Positions 34,031-48,504 of a stretch of DNA of 64,000 nucleotides are shown here, in pieces; positions within the stretch are counted from its first letter, which is position 1, and each line of letters begins with the position of its first letter. Location: contig VZSE01005027.1 of the NCBI GenBank assembly GCA_013398275.1, forward strand, positions 218,584 through 282,583, in the 5' to 3' direction. The notes below the pieces were generated by a model. It saw nothing but the letters and a program-made list of their open reading frames with translations. It was not told the DNA's origin and made no database searches. Source of the stretch: Promerops cafer. Its lineage: Eukaryota > Chordata > Aves > Passeriformes > Nectariniidae. The position numbers and the translations under genes were made by a program.

Positions 34031-37000
34031 TTCTCACCATCTAGATCTGTTTTAATAGGAAGTAAGTTAAACTAGTATTCCCTAAACTGAGATTGGCTTG
34101 CTCATGATGGTAATTGGTAAACGACAACCCTGTTTCTACCTTGACTCAAGATTATTCTTGTTTTCTTCTCCAGTCCCATTGAAGATTGGTGGCCAGGCAC
34201 CAGTCAACCATCACACTTGGAAATAAATCTTTGACAGAAATTTTTAGGCAAGAAAAATGACATCTCAGAAACAAATGAGCAATTATTTCTTGACTTTCTC
34301 CCCCATTCAAACCTCTTTCCCTTAAAACTTTGTTATTATGTCTCTTCTCTGTTTTAATTTGTAGTATGGACAAGTGGTATTGTTTGTTCTTTTAATACCT
34401 CTGTTTTGTTGAAGTTTACATGAAACACAAATGTTCAATAAGTTCATTGTGGATGCTTGTTTTGATGGAACCGCAGATAAGCTGGTGGTAGTCATGGGCT
34501 CAGTGTGTAGCATGGACCCCTGACTGCATGCCAGCTCTGACACTTCCTTTACATCTAGAGAAACAAACTCCAAAGTGTTGCAAGCTAAAAGTAGGCTTTT
34601 TCTGCTTTCATATTCACATTATAGAATGTCTCCATATTTAAATTAGAGCACATTCTTCAGTATGTCATGGCAACACCAGTGTAATTTAAAGATCCTATTG
34701 CAAGTGCTCTTACTAACCAAACAATCTACAACAGAACCAGTTAAAATATGACTTGAATTGACCCATTTATAGGGCCTTCAGGACAAACAGTTTAAAGTGG
34801 CTGCATCATATTGCTGTTACACAGTGTAAGGAAAGTAAAGAGAAGATGATGACCTTGAAGTAATTAATTTAAATCATGTAGAAATTCTCTGAGAAGAGCA
34901 GAAAAAATGTCTTGTTAAATTAATACAGCAGAGATGATGAGAAAAAGTATTTTTCAATGTCTGCATGGGTTTTGTATTACTTTGTATTACTGAAATACAT
35001 GCAATGTCTACCACTGGTTATATTTCCCCCCTCCCCCCACCATATATTTCTAGAATTAGATTTTCTTGCTAGCATGTCAGATAAAAGAAAAAATTCTATA
35101 AAATGCAAGTGGAAGTCTAAGTAACTATTTAGGTGAAAGAATATAGAAAAGCTACACCAAAATAAACAAGATGGTGGTTAAGGACTAAGTGTTTTAATTT
35201 AACATTGCAGCAACAAAAGTAAGATAATTTCAGAGCAGAAAATTATTTTTAAAAGATTTTAAAATCTGTGATGAACATTTTTTTAAGAAATATGTCCATC
35301 AAACTGTAATTTTTTACATACTTATATGTATGTAGTGTACTGCGAACACAGGGGGAGATGAATTGTTATGGAACCTAAAAAGCCTGAAAGGCAAGCAAAC
35401 CTAGTCCTGCTTGTATCACTTGGATAGTCATGTAATATGACAAACATGCCACCTGCCCCAGGTATTTTTGGAAGACTCCTGTAGGTCACACATTTTAGGT
35501 GACTTGAAGGAGCAGAAAAATATCATAATGACATAAAAAGAGATTCTCCAAGGCTTCTGAATCACAGTAGTATGGACAAGATTCCTGCATGCTTGTCAGT
35601 TCATGTCTTCCAGAACATGAGTTTGGGCATTCCTAAATCATGGTAGGACATTTTCAACTAGTTTAAACAATTCAGTACACACCTTGAAGAAGGCTTAACA
35701 GTGATGAGTAAGCATATTTATGCTTTCTTTGATTAACTCATAGTTAAAGTACACATAGGTGAGTTTACAGGTCAGGCAAGGCATAAAGGAAGTTATCTTT
35801 ACAATGTCATTTAGTTTAGTTATGGAACTGAACCAGCAAAAGAAAAATCAGTTTAAGAAAAATCACACTTTGGAAGAAAATCACTGTATTCCTTTCAGGG
35901 ATTTAATCTCAGGACTATATAAGTCAGAAATCATAGTGATTGATACATGCTAGAGAATTCTCTAGTGTATATATGGCCTACGTGAAACTGAATCTGTAAT
36001 TTGGTACTTAGGAACCTCATCTAAAATTCAAGGTTTGGTCCAATTAGAAAAGTGATCTGGGCTTTATAATGTGTTCCAAACACTGCTAGTTACTGTTTCT
36101 TCCATATTGAAAGGAACTAAAAGATATGAACCTTGCTTGAAAAACATTTCTACTGACAAATTAGAAATTTCAGATGGGAAAGTTTTTTGTCAAAAAATGC
36201 CCACTTTAAATGAAGAAGGCCTTCAGACATGAATAAATAACTATTTAAATATGAAAACATACAATTATCTCCAAGTTGCAAGAAATTCTTAATAAGTTTA
36301 AATAAATATTTTCAAAATACTAGAAATTCTTCACAATAAAAGTATGTGAAATGGAAAGATGTATTACAGTCTTAAAAACTTTGCCAGAAAGCAGTGGATT
36401 TCCTCATCATATTCCTACCTCTTTAAGAAATAAAATAGGCAAGAACATATGTAATATATTCTGCTCTCCATCTCCATTATATTATCACAACTCCAGATAC
36501 CTTTCATTAGTTGGGAAATATAACAGGAATAATTGGCTGTACTTATTCTGTTAAAAGAATATTATCATTGGAAGTTTGAAGCAGAAGGTAAACAACTGAA
36601 ATACTGTAACTACTGGACTTGTGTGACTTAATGCGAAAGCAGAAATGGATCAATGTAAGTCACGAAAGGCTATGTTCAGTTTGGCAATTGGTAGTTTTAA
36701 AACACATAATTAGGCACTAACTTTGCAGCCTGGGTGTTCTGCTCTGCATTTTTGTCCTTATGTGCACTTTCCCATCAATCCCTTTTGTCATTTCCTGTTC
36801 TGACAGAATCAGAGTATTGATTTCATGATTTTCAAAGAAAGAAGAAAGCAATGTGTACATCTAGATGCTAAGGATTTTTTGTTTATTAAGCAACAATTTT
36901 ATATGTAGGTTTAACATAACCCCTAATATAAACTCAGGGAGGTTTTTCTCATACTATGTAAAAAACCATATTGCAAGAGAAGGATAGATAGAAAACTTTT

Positions 37001-40000
37001 TGAATTTATTGTTTAAACAGGAGTAATTTCATCATAGTTCACCCATATGCTCCTGTAATCAGTGGCCCAAAGTAGCTGATATCTTTGCTTAGTGTTAATA
37101 ATTTCTTAACAATATAAAATCATTGTATTGAATATCAGGAGTCAGTATAATCTTTAGCAAAGAGGTGGGAGTCCAATAAAATTAAATGGTAGACTCCAAC
37201 ATTATAGTTTCATTAATATTAGCATGACAATAGCAATTTTGAAAAGAAAAAAATATTCTCAAACCTCTGTTTTTGTTTAATGTACAAAATATGTACATCA
37301 TCCTACTTTTCATCTAGCAAGGAGATGAAAAGCAAAAGGGTAAATGTATTTTCTTATGAGCAAGTTCATGTTTGTGGTCATCAGATTGGAAGAAATCTTC
37401 AGTAACTACTTGCTTATCTTTAGACTTGAAGTTATCTGGGGCAACTTTGAGTGAGATTTAAAAAGTATTAATGATAAATAAAGGATTTGTTTGTTCTTCA
37501 GTTCATATGTAAGTTTTCATTGAAAGCAGATCACTGAATACATTTTAGTTTTTGCACACAGTATCTCTCCTGAGCACTTCTTGCCTGTCAAACATGAACA
37601 TATTTCAGCATCCCACCTGAAGAAGGCATATAAAAAAGGCAATGTAACAAACTAATTACCTGAGTATATGGTTAGGATTTGTTTCTATGATCAATATTGT
37701 GAGAGTTTTCTGTTCCCTACATGCTCTCTCTAAGCATTGGCTACTATCAGGAATGGAATCCTAAGCTTTATACGACTTTGGTCCAGTGTGGAACAGCTGT
37801 TATGATACATAGGTATTTATCAACTCACACATACAAGAAAGATGTTTAATTTAATAACAGTCTATGGGTTATCTTGGGCAAACATATTCTGTCTGTTAGA
37901 TATAACCCCAAATGTGACTGTAAGCTCAAAATCCACAAAAGGGTGTAGGCAGCTTCTTGAGGAGTAAGTGTAAAGATTTGGATTTTTCACAGGCCAAATT
38001 TAAAATTCAAAAATGAACCTTTAAAAATCCAAACCAGAAAGACAGAAACACAACAACCAAATTGCCTCAGAATTTCAGCCATTTCCTGCACATGTTATGG
38101 ACTAGCACATCCCACTGGAATTCTAATAAAGTTTCCCTCCTATTCATCAAAATAATTCCTGAGAGTCAATCCACTTCCTCAAAATCTCTAGTAAACCCAG
38201 GCAAAGCTCCATCACAAACTTGTCTGCCAGGCATGACTTCATATTTTCTTGACAACATATGTACACATTGGGTAAGTTGAACTAGGACTCCTTGAGTTTG
38301 AGAACCAGTGCTGCCAAGCTGTCCTGAAATACACATTCCTTTCATCAAAAATGTTTTAAACTCCTCACATGCATTTTTTCAGCTGGATTTGGTCCAAATC
38401 TTCTCCATGTCCTTTGTGTCTTGGGATATTCTGGTGTCAGTAGTGACAAAAACTTTCACTAACTGCCAAATTGAGCAATGTCTGTATAGATCCTCTGAGG
38501 GTTTCAGCTCACTCTGACCCTTCTCATTCAGGGCCTTCCTGCCTGTCACTCCTTTGCCCTACAAAGGAGTTTCCCATCTGCCCTCCATTCTTGCTGTTTT
38601 TCTCTTTCTCTGCATGCACATCCCACTCCTGCTATTTTCCCAGCACAGTGAGCTACACATCTTTCAGTAAGTAAGGGATCATTTGACAGTTGTAACTAGG
38701 GGATTGTTCTCCTATGTTTCTGTATATGCATAACAATTATGCTGATCTCAATAGAATATTAAGGCTTTAACTGGAGTTCATTAATTAGCCCAACCACAGA
38801 TTTAAATTATGCAGGACAGTAAACTTTGTACCTTAATGGTCATTTGGATTTTAAAATGCTTTACAAAAAACCCTAGGTTTTTTCTTACCTACCGTTAGAG
38901 AGTCTAAGGAGGAGAGTGACTTGACTGCAATGTTCATTAGGGCCAGAATTATACTGATAATATAATAATAAATTATGCAAAAATATGTGTAATAGTAACC
39001 AATATTAAAATAAAATAAAGTGTTCTTTATCAAAGAAATACAGAGAAAATAACAATAGCTGATTAGGGAATTTTCCAAAGTGTGTCAGTTACTTTTAAGC
39101 ATAAAATAATAAAAAATAGACTAGATGCATCTTCTTTATATTTTTTCAAAACCCATTCTAAAGAAAACCCCAAAGTCTTCAAGCTACATATAAAAAAAAT
39201 TATTTATCTCAATAAAAGCATAGAGGCAATAGGGAATGTGATACCATTAAGCATATATATATATATATTTCTACACCACCGGAATAGCTGAGGTGTGTGT
39301 TTATTTATGTGATAAGATAGCAGAAGCATTTGGTAATGTAATGCAAACATCGCACTCTAGTATGGCTCTATAAGGCAGTGTAAACAAGTTCATCACTTTT
39401 AAAACTAAGGGATCACTTAAATACTTTCATTCTTAGAATAATTAGTCCCTTCTAGATCACAGGAATATGACTTGATGACCAGCTTAAACATTTTTCAGTT
39501 CAATGCAACTCTGAAGACTTCTGTCTTCAGCCTTTAACTTTAAAATTCTTCTAACATTGAAAAATAAGCATGGGGTGGATTTCTCTCATTTCTTCCTCCC
39601 CATTCACTGCTGACAAACAAATTGATCCAATGAACTTGTTTAGCTGCTCAGTCTTTTCACTCCTTGTTAAACAGGACTTCTTTAATAGAGATGGAATCAG
39701 ATCCAGATGTACCTAATCCTCTGCTCTTTTCCATCTGAAACAGTGGGACTAATGACCAAGTAAGAACTGTTTCTACTAAAGTCTAAAAAAGGTTTGGGTT
39801 ATTTAGAGTAAGGAGAGCTGTTGCAAACATCTATTTTACTGAGAAGTAGACCCTTGGTGATTCAAGGTTTGGATGCAAATCTGTCATTTTTGTGAGTGGC
39901 TGAACTCCTGCTGAAGTTTCAGGATCAGGAAATTAGATATATAAAGAGGCAAAGGGGGAGAGAAAAGCCCCTCTAAGTTTAGCTGCCCTGTGACAGAGGA

Positions 40001-40830
40001 AGTAAGAAATTGTAGCATAATAGCCAGCTGTTAATTAAATAATTGACTTTTCCTTGAGGGAAGGGGGCAGGATAGAAAACAGGTAGTGTGTATTTCACCA
40101 TACTATGAATCACAGACCAGACATGTTAGAACCAATTCAGTCTTGAGTAGGTAACACTGTATTGTTCAGTGGAAAGCTCTTAGCTTAATCTTGAGCATAG
40201 TATAGCTCCATCAGGGCAGTAATTACAAAAGGGTTACTAAGCCTTCCTTCTTAATGCACTGTCATTCTGATACTGTATTACCACACACACTGTACCTGAC
40301 TCACACTGATGTAGCTTCCATTATTTTATCCATTTCTGAAGTGTGTGAAATGTGGTCTGTCACCTGAATTCTTACTCGTTGAAAGAAAATATGCTGATTG
40401 TGTTTACTCATCTTTCTCAATCTGTGTCATGTCAATGAAATGTGTACATTCCTTAATATATTAGGACTATACTTATCAATAAATTAGGCCTTTCAAGAAA
40501 TTAATTAGGCATGTTGAATGCATTTATTTTTTAATTTTTTTTCATCAAACATATATCTTGTAGCCTGCTTTAAGTACCCTGATGAGAACTTCGTGCAACT
40601 TTGTGCATCTTTGTGTACCTATACAAAAACATTCACTGAATTTCTAAAGGTATCAATTTCACATTACCAATTAAAAACCCAAAAAACATACTGCTTCTCG
40701 TTTTATTTGAGTGAATGATGGAGAATTATGAGTAGATAAGTGAAATTTTACGATGCTTTCAGCTATCCGCAGGATATTTTAAAAATAGATCTGCAGAAGG
40801 GATTAAAAAATAATATATGAGTCAAGAAAA
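34031..40830. other. Intergenic or intronic, AT-rich; no supported gene
   Basis: Nearly 7 kb without a recognised repeat or exon. A 10-bp tandem repeat TTTGTATTAC lies near 34971 and an AT microsatellite at 39253-39269. Open frames stay below 85 codons. Confidence 0.5.
39253..39269 (+). repeat. AT dinucleotide microsatellite
   Basis: About eight AT units in a row. Confidence 0.9.
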
Positions 40831-40895
40831 TCACAGAGTATCACAGAATCACAGAATATTCCAAGTTGGAAGGGACCCACAATGATCATCAGGTA
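40831..40895 (-). mobile_element. CR1 LINE 3' tip
   Basis: TCACAGAATCACAGAATATT followed by CAAGTTGGAAGGGACCCACA and ATGATCATCAGGT is the reverse complement of a CR1 3' end. Only the tip is present. Confidence 0.85.
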
Positions 40896-43800
40896 ATTTT
40901 ATCCCCAGTAACTTTAATGCTGATACACATTAAAGTAAACAATACTTTTTTGTATAACCAAATACTATTTGCAACTTAAAGAAAGTTTATCTGCTAACTC
41001 ATTTCTTAAATTCTTTTTTTACAAACCACTAAAATAATGACAACAAAATTGTCAGTAAAAACAATATAAAGAAAAGCAATTTGACTTTCAAAGCAAGTAA
41101 TACCAGTCTTAGGAAGGTAGTTTAATTGATAAGTTCATATTTATTTTTAGTACAACAAATAGTCAACATTTTCAATGTAGAAATGGCAGTTTATTGCTTT
41201 GCATCTTAAATGCATGCCACTATTAAATATACCAATTGCAATAAAAATAGCCCAGCCAAATTCTCAAAGTCTAAAAATTCTGCAGCCAGAGTATACTATC
41301 CCTCAAATTATCTACCACCTATATACTAATAGCTGTTGACTCAGCTCTGAAGTATAATCCCATGTGCTTTTCTGGCAGACTGACAGATTAAAATAAGCAT
41401 ACCTGAAATGTGTCTTTTGTTAGAAGAAGTTCCAAGACATGGATTTCTGTGAAAAGTCACTCAGTGAATTTAAATAATAAATATTTCTTTTTTAAAAATC
41501 ATAAATTAGACCATATAACTACCTAACAATCCTGTTCTACCTTGCAAAGCACTAAAATACATGCTAGAGGTAGACATTCCCTGTGCAGAAGAGAAGCTGA
41601 TGGTGCAAATGTGTATGATGAAAAAATGTAATAAAAAGTGGGATTCACTTTACCTATGTCAATGGACCTAATCAAAGGTAGACATTTAAAGTGTGCTAGC
41701 CAAATCACAAAGTAATATGATAATGAAATTTTGCAGTGTAATGATGATGGGGTTTTTTGTTCAGGGATTCTTATTTTAAAAGACTGCATCATTCTATAGC
41801 AACAGGGTTAGTCTATCCTTATGTCATCTGATACATAAATGCTTTGACAGATGATATGAAATTCTATAGTCTATTCTCCCAGGATTATGCCTAAAATAAT
41901 ACATTGTACAAAGACAAGCACTGAATACCCTTTTTGCTGTCTTTAATCACAGACAGATATCAACACAGACATAGCCTAGCAAGAGGAAAGAAGAATTATA
42001 GAGAAAGCAATCAAAAAATCTTTGAAGAAAAGTTTAAAAATTTAGAAAGCTGCAATGAATGAAGTTCCTCCTCTCCCCTAATTTTGTTCCAGCACAGTAT
42101 AATGAATTTCTTATCAGAATCTAAGGCATTATGTATGTGTTTCAATTTGTTCACAGCACTTAGAGGGATGAAAGTTGAATGGAACTCCTAAGTGTGTACT
42201 ATTTCATTCGCTATGTGTATGAACTTAAAATCTTGAAGATGGCATTCTTCTCTTTGAAAACTTTGAAAAATAAACAACTAAAGGGTTTCTTTTCTTCATA
42301 AGTAAAGCAAGTACACAGAGAAAGACTCTGAGTAAGAGTAATTTTTAAGAAAAATATCCTTTGATTAATGGTTGTTAATGTGAAATATAAATTATTTACA
42401 AAAAGCAAGTGTCAAAAGAAACTGTGAATGGGGACAGCCTTAAAGTATTCATGTCTGTCCTCTCTCCTATGCAGACTCTTAGGGTTCTATGTGTTAGGTG
42501 AAAGTTTTTGCAGAAGAGGGGCTAATACCCAGTATTTGAGTATTGTGAACCTCACCAAAATTAACAGAAACCTCAAATTTAATGCAAAAGTGATAAACTA
42601 TCATATCAATCCATTTAGAAGATGAAAAAATGAATCCAGGTTATATTTCTAGTGAAAGAAGTTCAATACCCATAGGGAAATACATTTTGCCTGTTCTGGA
42701 TAGTATCTTGTCCAAAACAACCAAGCAATTGTAGTCAGGCCTTAAAAACACTTATTGAAGATTCTTGAAGTCTTACCTAGTATAGATTTAAAAAACAAAG
42801 CAACGGCTGAACAACTGTCGCAACTAAGCCACAGCTGATATATCAAGATTTTCTAAAACTTTCCTTGAAACTATTATCTATAAGATTATAACTTAGATAT
42901 AGAAGTCCAGGAAGCTGATTATTTTGTACAATATGGCAAAACAATGCTTTCAGTAATAATGCTTCTTGTGATGAAACAGTTAATAGAATTAGGTCATCAT
43001 CATCATCTAGTCATTAAAACATATTACCTAGGAATTCATACATAAATATACTAGAATCTGCTCTAGAATGCACTTCTTAGTGCAGACAGATCTTAGCACT
43101 AAGCACCTACTCAGGCACATTGATTATATAAACTATTTCAGAAATACTTCAACATCAAATGGAAGAGAAGTGAAAAGAATAGAGAAAGATTTTACTTCAT
43201 TAAGATTTTACTGTATACATACACATTATTTAAAACACAAATAATTCCATAGCGAGGAAGACTTAGCAGGAAGACTTACATTTGAAGGGCTGTTTGGTGA
43301 AGAAAAGTCATTGATGTATTTAAGTAAAACTGACATTCCCTGAAGCTCTTTGGCTCAGTCACTATATGGGCACTTTCTTCACAAGCATAGACATTAGGCT
43401 GGGAAATGCACAAAACGCATATTTGCATGCTTTTAAAGACATATGTGGGTTTTGTTTTGCTTTATTATTGACTTGATTTTTAAAGTGTTGAGCCAAATCC
43501 AACTTCTACAAGAAACCATTTCACAGGTATCCAGATACATATTGGCATGTCTAATACACAACATTCCTTTTGATAAAATGTAATCAAAGATCCCAAAGAT
43601 CAAATCAAATAAAATTGGTTGTTCATATGCTGTATATTCAGTAATAACTCTTGGAAATCGAACAGTGCACATATATATTATAGAACCACATCTGTATCAA
43701 TAGTTCTTCAGTCTTCCAAGAAATGTGTATTAAATTTCATGGATTTCCTTTAGCTTACTTCAGTAGTTCTCTGCTGTCTCTGAATGTTTAAAAATCTCAG

Positions 43801-44087
43801 CTTGATCAATAAGATCAAATAAGGTTGATCTGTATAAAACTCACTGTTTAAGTAATCAGAACTACTAATTGTACCTTGTAGTCTGATTAAAGAAAAAGAA
43901 AATCATTCACAAATATTTGACCTAAAAACGTTACTTAGGCTTATTGAATAACTGCAGCAAACAAACAACAGACTGCACTGTGAAACAGGCCACACTCTAA
44001 ATCAAGAAAAAGTCTTAGTGAAAGTTACAGTATTTTACTTTTTTCATGTTCATCAAAAGATTGAGATCAGAAAAAACTGTTTTTATT
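40896..44087. other. Intergenic, AT-rich; no feature seen
   Basis: About 3.2 kb with no supported repeat or gene. Open frames reach at most 89 codons and lack supporting splice signals. Confidence 0.5.
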
Positions 44088-44186
44088 ATCATAGAATTCA
44101 TGAATCTTCAGGGTTGGAAGAGACCTTTATGATGATCAAGTCCAACTGTCAATCTAGCACTGTAACACATAAACCACTAAATCATA
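44088..44186 (-). mobile_element. CR1 LINE 3' fragment
   Basis: ATCATAGAATTCATGAATC, then CAGGGTTGGAAGAGACC, then ATGATCAAGTCCAACTGTC, the reverse complement of a CR1 3' end of about 100 bp. Confidence 0.85.
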
Positions 44187-45886
44187 AAATGCAAGTCTTA
44201 AGAACTTAAAAAATATGCCATTAAAATAAATGCTGAAAAATTCATTCCCAAAGCATTTGTTGTCTCAGGAACCAGTGTCTCAAGAAAACTCAGTCAATTT
44301 TTACAGCCGTGAAATGAGAAAAACACAACAGTGAAAGTAGTTTTAAATTTTTCTGACTTAAAGAGAGTGAGGAAAATTTACAGTTTCATCAAAAGCTCCA
44401 CAGTAGTAGCAAAAAAAAGAAAAAAATCTACTGGATTTCGAGATAGTTCTAAATCTCAGTCCCTATTTACAGAAACAAAATGGTCTAGGTCTGCAATATG
44501 TAAAAGACTACCTACTTCTCCAAAAGTAAGATCAAGTGTTCTCAGAAATTATGATCCCCTAGACAAATTGTGTGTCAGATTAATAAGGGAAATTTTCTAA
44601 CTCTGCTTCCTAGCAGAACTTCCGTTTTCTGTGTTGGATAACTGCAAGAATCTATGGAATTGAAAGAACAAACCCACCCAGTGTGTCCTGTGTGTCTTTC
44701 AAGTCTCACAAGGAGGATACAGGTGTTTGAGTTACACAAATATTCAAAAACTGTATATGTAAAACATTAGTGACAAGTTCAAAACTGACAATTTTAGAAT
44801 CAATTTTCTGGGCACAACTGCATTTAAAGTAGAAGGAGTCAATCAGTTTTGTTCTTGGGCTGTTTCATGCACTCATTTGTACCACAGGCAGCAGTTACTG
44901 CTATTGGGCCATACTGTCCCTAGTTATTCATGATGGTGAAGTTTATTTCAGCACACAGGCTCCCCAAAAGGATTCATACACAATGTAAAACCTTAGTTTG
45001 TGGTTTAGCAGGGTGGAGAGAGCCTTTGTGAGCCCAATGCAAGGTGATGAATTTCATCCTGGATGGTAAACACATTATTTACAGAAAGTTATCTGCATTT
45101 TATGTCACTGAACTAGTGACAGGGTTTTTGGTAACTGCTTGGAAATAGAACTGGCATTGTCAGGCAAAATTTGGAAGCCATAATGAAAACTGGGTATATT
45201 GGCAAAAAGGTAGAATTAATTCCAAAAACCACTAATATTGATACATGCATTGTCAACTGTTTAGCCTGAGGTCCCTAAAGACCACCTCCTTATCAGATCT
45301 TCTTAGAAAAGTTTGTTCCAAAACAAATTTCTAAGAAAGGCAGTTAAAATCAGTGCTATGTTTTATGCATATAAAGACTTTAGTTCATTATATCAATATT
45401 TGCCAGAGAAAACCAAGGAGTATAAAATTTAAATTCAGAATAGCATTAATTACAGTTGGAAGCAATGCCTTGACACACAATAAGGATCAATCACAAATTT
45501 CAGATTCTCTTACTCCTCTTTCAATATTGGTGTGTTTGACTCTTTTGCATTAGAATTCAATTGGAATTATCTGATTATCGTGATGCTGTTAAAGCAGCTA
45601 TTACTGCTGTTACTGGCAAAATTATCTCTTTTGTATAATTACTATAACATCAACAGTTATTGTAGTTTGGGTATTTTAACACCTATATTTCATACAGTTA
45701 AGTCTTTTCTATGTAAGACTGTAAAATTCTTTGAGCCACACATGCTTTTTGTGTTTCTGAAAGTTGTTCAGATAAATTTGTAAACAAAAGAGCAATGTCT
45801 TGTGTTTTGCATCAAGGATTGCATTGTAATAGCATGACGAATACTCTAATGAGTTTGTGCATTCTGTTATTTAAAAATAACTTCAT
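44187..45886. other. Intergenic, AT-rich; no firm gene
   Basis: A basic 89-codon plus-strand frame (44331-44600) is the only long frame. It has no recognisable domain and sits in AT-rich DNA, so it is not called a gene. Nothing else is seen. Confidence 0.4.
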
Positions 45887-45892
45887 CATACT

Positions 45893-46581
45893 ATCCTGCA
45901 GTCACTTTATGATGCTGGTATCCCCATCGTCTGTCTTTTTTCTCAGAAATGGGTCTTGTAGCTTTAAGCTAGGCTCAGAGAGAGAAAGAGAGAGAGAGAG
46001 GGAAGGGGGGAGCGGTGGGTTTTTTCGCGCTGTATTCAAAACATGGAGATAAGAGTTCAGCTTTCTCCGAGCTCGGGGCAGTGCTCTCCGGGTTCTCTGC
46101 TGCAGAGAGAGAGAGAGAGAAACGGGGAGTTTTCCCTGCTTTTTTTGCTAGTTTCCCTCGTTAGCTACGGCAAGATAGGTTTTTTCCAGGACTGTTTCTA
46201 TTTTTTTTCTGGAACTGTTCGGCTTCTCTCCAGTCCAGAACACCAGGACAGTTGCCCGGACCCCGCGCCCCCGAGCTGCTCTGCGGCCTGGACGCCGGCT
46301 CCGAGCGCCAGAGCGACCGAAAGAGAGGAGCGAGCCGAGCCACACCCCGTGAAAGCATTCTCTCTGGACTACAGAAGGATTTTCTGAATCTGCCATGTTT
46401 TCAGAACAAGAGAGGTTTTATCGTTTAATATTGTTCATTTTTCTCATATTTGTGAGTACTTTTCTTGTTAAATAAAGAATTTTTTACACTTTTCTCGAAG
46501 GAGATATCTCCCAAACCAGTTGGAGAAGGAGCTGCTGAATTCTGCCCTTTAGAGGAAACAAATTTGTCCCAAACCAGGACA
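45893..46581 (+). mobile_element. Solo LTR, ERVK-like, with 6-bp target-site duplication
   Basis: A 689-bp LTR in plus orientation ending AAACCAGGACA. The direct repeat CATACT flanks it (45887-45892 and 46582-46587), the 6-bp duplication expected of ERVK integration. AATAAA lies at 46471-46476. Two GA-rich tracts (near 45977-46003 and 46105-46121) and a CpG-rich block (46250-46350) lie inside. The 5' end reads ATCCTGCAG instead of the usual TG start, so the first bases are probably mutated. The stretch from TTATGATGCTGG on resembles the start of the LTR at 60770. Confidence 0.8.
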
Positions 46582-46587
46582 CATACT

Positions 46588-48253
46588 TAAAATAAAATGA
46601 ACTCTACATATTTCACATATATTCACTCAAAATACAAGAAGAAACACATTGGTCTGAAACTGAAACACGAAATAAAAAAAAAGAACAACCTTTCAGGTCA
46701 AGTAAACCACTCAGAAATGGCTTTTTCTTCTCTTTTCATCATGTTTTGGACTGAACTTCATAAGGCTTGGTTCTTTTGCTGAAAATTGTTTCTCTGTTGG
46801 TGGGGGCTTTTTTCTTTACTTTGACACAGTGTTATTTATGGAATGTTCAGTAGCTGGAAACACAACTAATGAGGAAGTTTTGATGCAGGGCGTGACTTGA
46901 GATGCACCAAGTCAATATAAAAATGGAATAATAATTCCAAGTGTTTTTAAAAGAATAAAAATATGTTTGACATGATGTCTCTGTGAAAATGGATATAATT
47001 TTTTTATGTAACTAAGAATAGTGACCTCTGAAGAATTAGAATATTTATAATCTTGGGAGCAGAAGTGAGAGAAAATTATAAATTCATAGGGTTAAGAAGC
47101 TTCCACTGGAGAGTTTTCCTTTTTTGTTCTTGTTGTTGGAAAATATTGTATTTTTTCTATAGTTTAATTGCAGTTTCTGTTTCAAATTAGTTGAATCACA
47201 ATAAACTTTAAAAATTAGGCATTACAATCACAGCAGAGAAGATGATAAAATTTTGACTTAAGCAGCTTCTTTATTATAAAGTCAAACCTATCAACAAAAA
47301 ATTTTGTGATGAGAGACAAGAGAAAGCTGCAGCAGTAAGTTCCACCTGAAATTTTTATCTCTTAATAGTTTTTTTTAAAGAAAATTTTCAGACTACTGTG
47401 TCTATATCAATCTTTCATCTAATGTCCTGAGAAGGTATACTCCTCCTATAGTTTACACACTGGTGTATGTGCTTCCATACTTTTCCCATTTCTTTTAATA
47501 TGCTTTTTACTTTCACAGCTTCAAAGAATTCATTCCTCTGTTAATGTTTAGACTGTATCTGCCACACCAAGACAATCAAGATATAAACAGGCAAACTGTA
47601 TTGTCCACATTATTCATAGGCTGAAGACCATTGGTGAGAGTGTTGAGGTAATATTTAAAGCCACAGTAAGGTGTTTACACACATATATTATCCTTTACTC
47701 TGTGGAGTTAGAACATATTTAGATTCTTAGTCAACTGTCTAGAGTCTTCCAGCAGATGAAAGAAAGACGCTCAACGGCAGGGGAAAATATAATCTAAATT
47801 CAGACTGTCTGAATACCTTTAATCTCTGGAAAACATGGAGTTCAATGTGTAGTAGGTGCAAATTACTCATCTTTACAATCAAATGTTAGACTAAAGGGTT
47901 AATTCATTTTTGCAAATTCTACCCTTCACTAAGCTCTACATTATTCCATTGTAATTTCTAGCTGTTCAGTGAGCACTGAAATATTTTAGCAGTGAAGGAA
48001 GAGCAGGAATTTTGACAACAAAACTGCTGCAAGTATTTTCTTTCTTTTTTATGTTTGCATATGTTTTACTTGAATTATTTGCAGTAGTAGACGCACTAAC
48101 CCAAAATGCTTATGTATGTACCCATACACAATTTCTTCTGTTCACTCAACATATTTTCAAGTTACATTATCATTTTCTCTATGAAAAAAAATCTGTTTGC
48201 AAGGGGAACAGGAGATCCTAGGTATACAGGAATGAAAAAGAAGTATCAGACAT
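46588..48253. other. Intergenic, AT-rich; no feature seen
   Basis: No recognised repeat, RNA gene or exon. The longest frames are under 70 codons. Confidence 0.5.
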
Positions 48254-48502
48254 GGCCTGAAGTTGTGTCAGGGGAGGTTTAGGTTGGGTATGAGAAAAAG
48301 ATTCTTACCCAGAGGAGAGCTGAGTGCTGGAACAGAATCCCCAGGCAAGTGGTCAGAGAACCAAGCCAGACAGAATTAAAGAAGTATTTGTTCTTGGGCA
48401 CATAGTGTGACTCCAGGAATTGTCTTGTGCTGGGCCAGAAGCTGGACCTGATGATCCTTGTGGATCCCTTCCAACTCAGTATGTGCTGTGATTCTGTGAA
48501 AT
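48254..48502 (+). mobile_element. CR1 LINE 3' fragment
   Basis: The CR1 3' end in plus orientation: GTCAGGGGAGGTTTAGGTTG, CCCAGAGGAGAGCTGAGTGC, GGACCTGATGATCCTTGTGG and the end CTGTGATTCTGTGA. It abuts a minus-strand CR1 coding fragment at 48505. Confidence 0.85.
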
Positions 48503-48504
48503 TT

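Noticed and set aside
45977..46121. GA microsatellites as separate repeats
   Set aside because: They lie inside the LTR 45893-46581 and are described with it.
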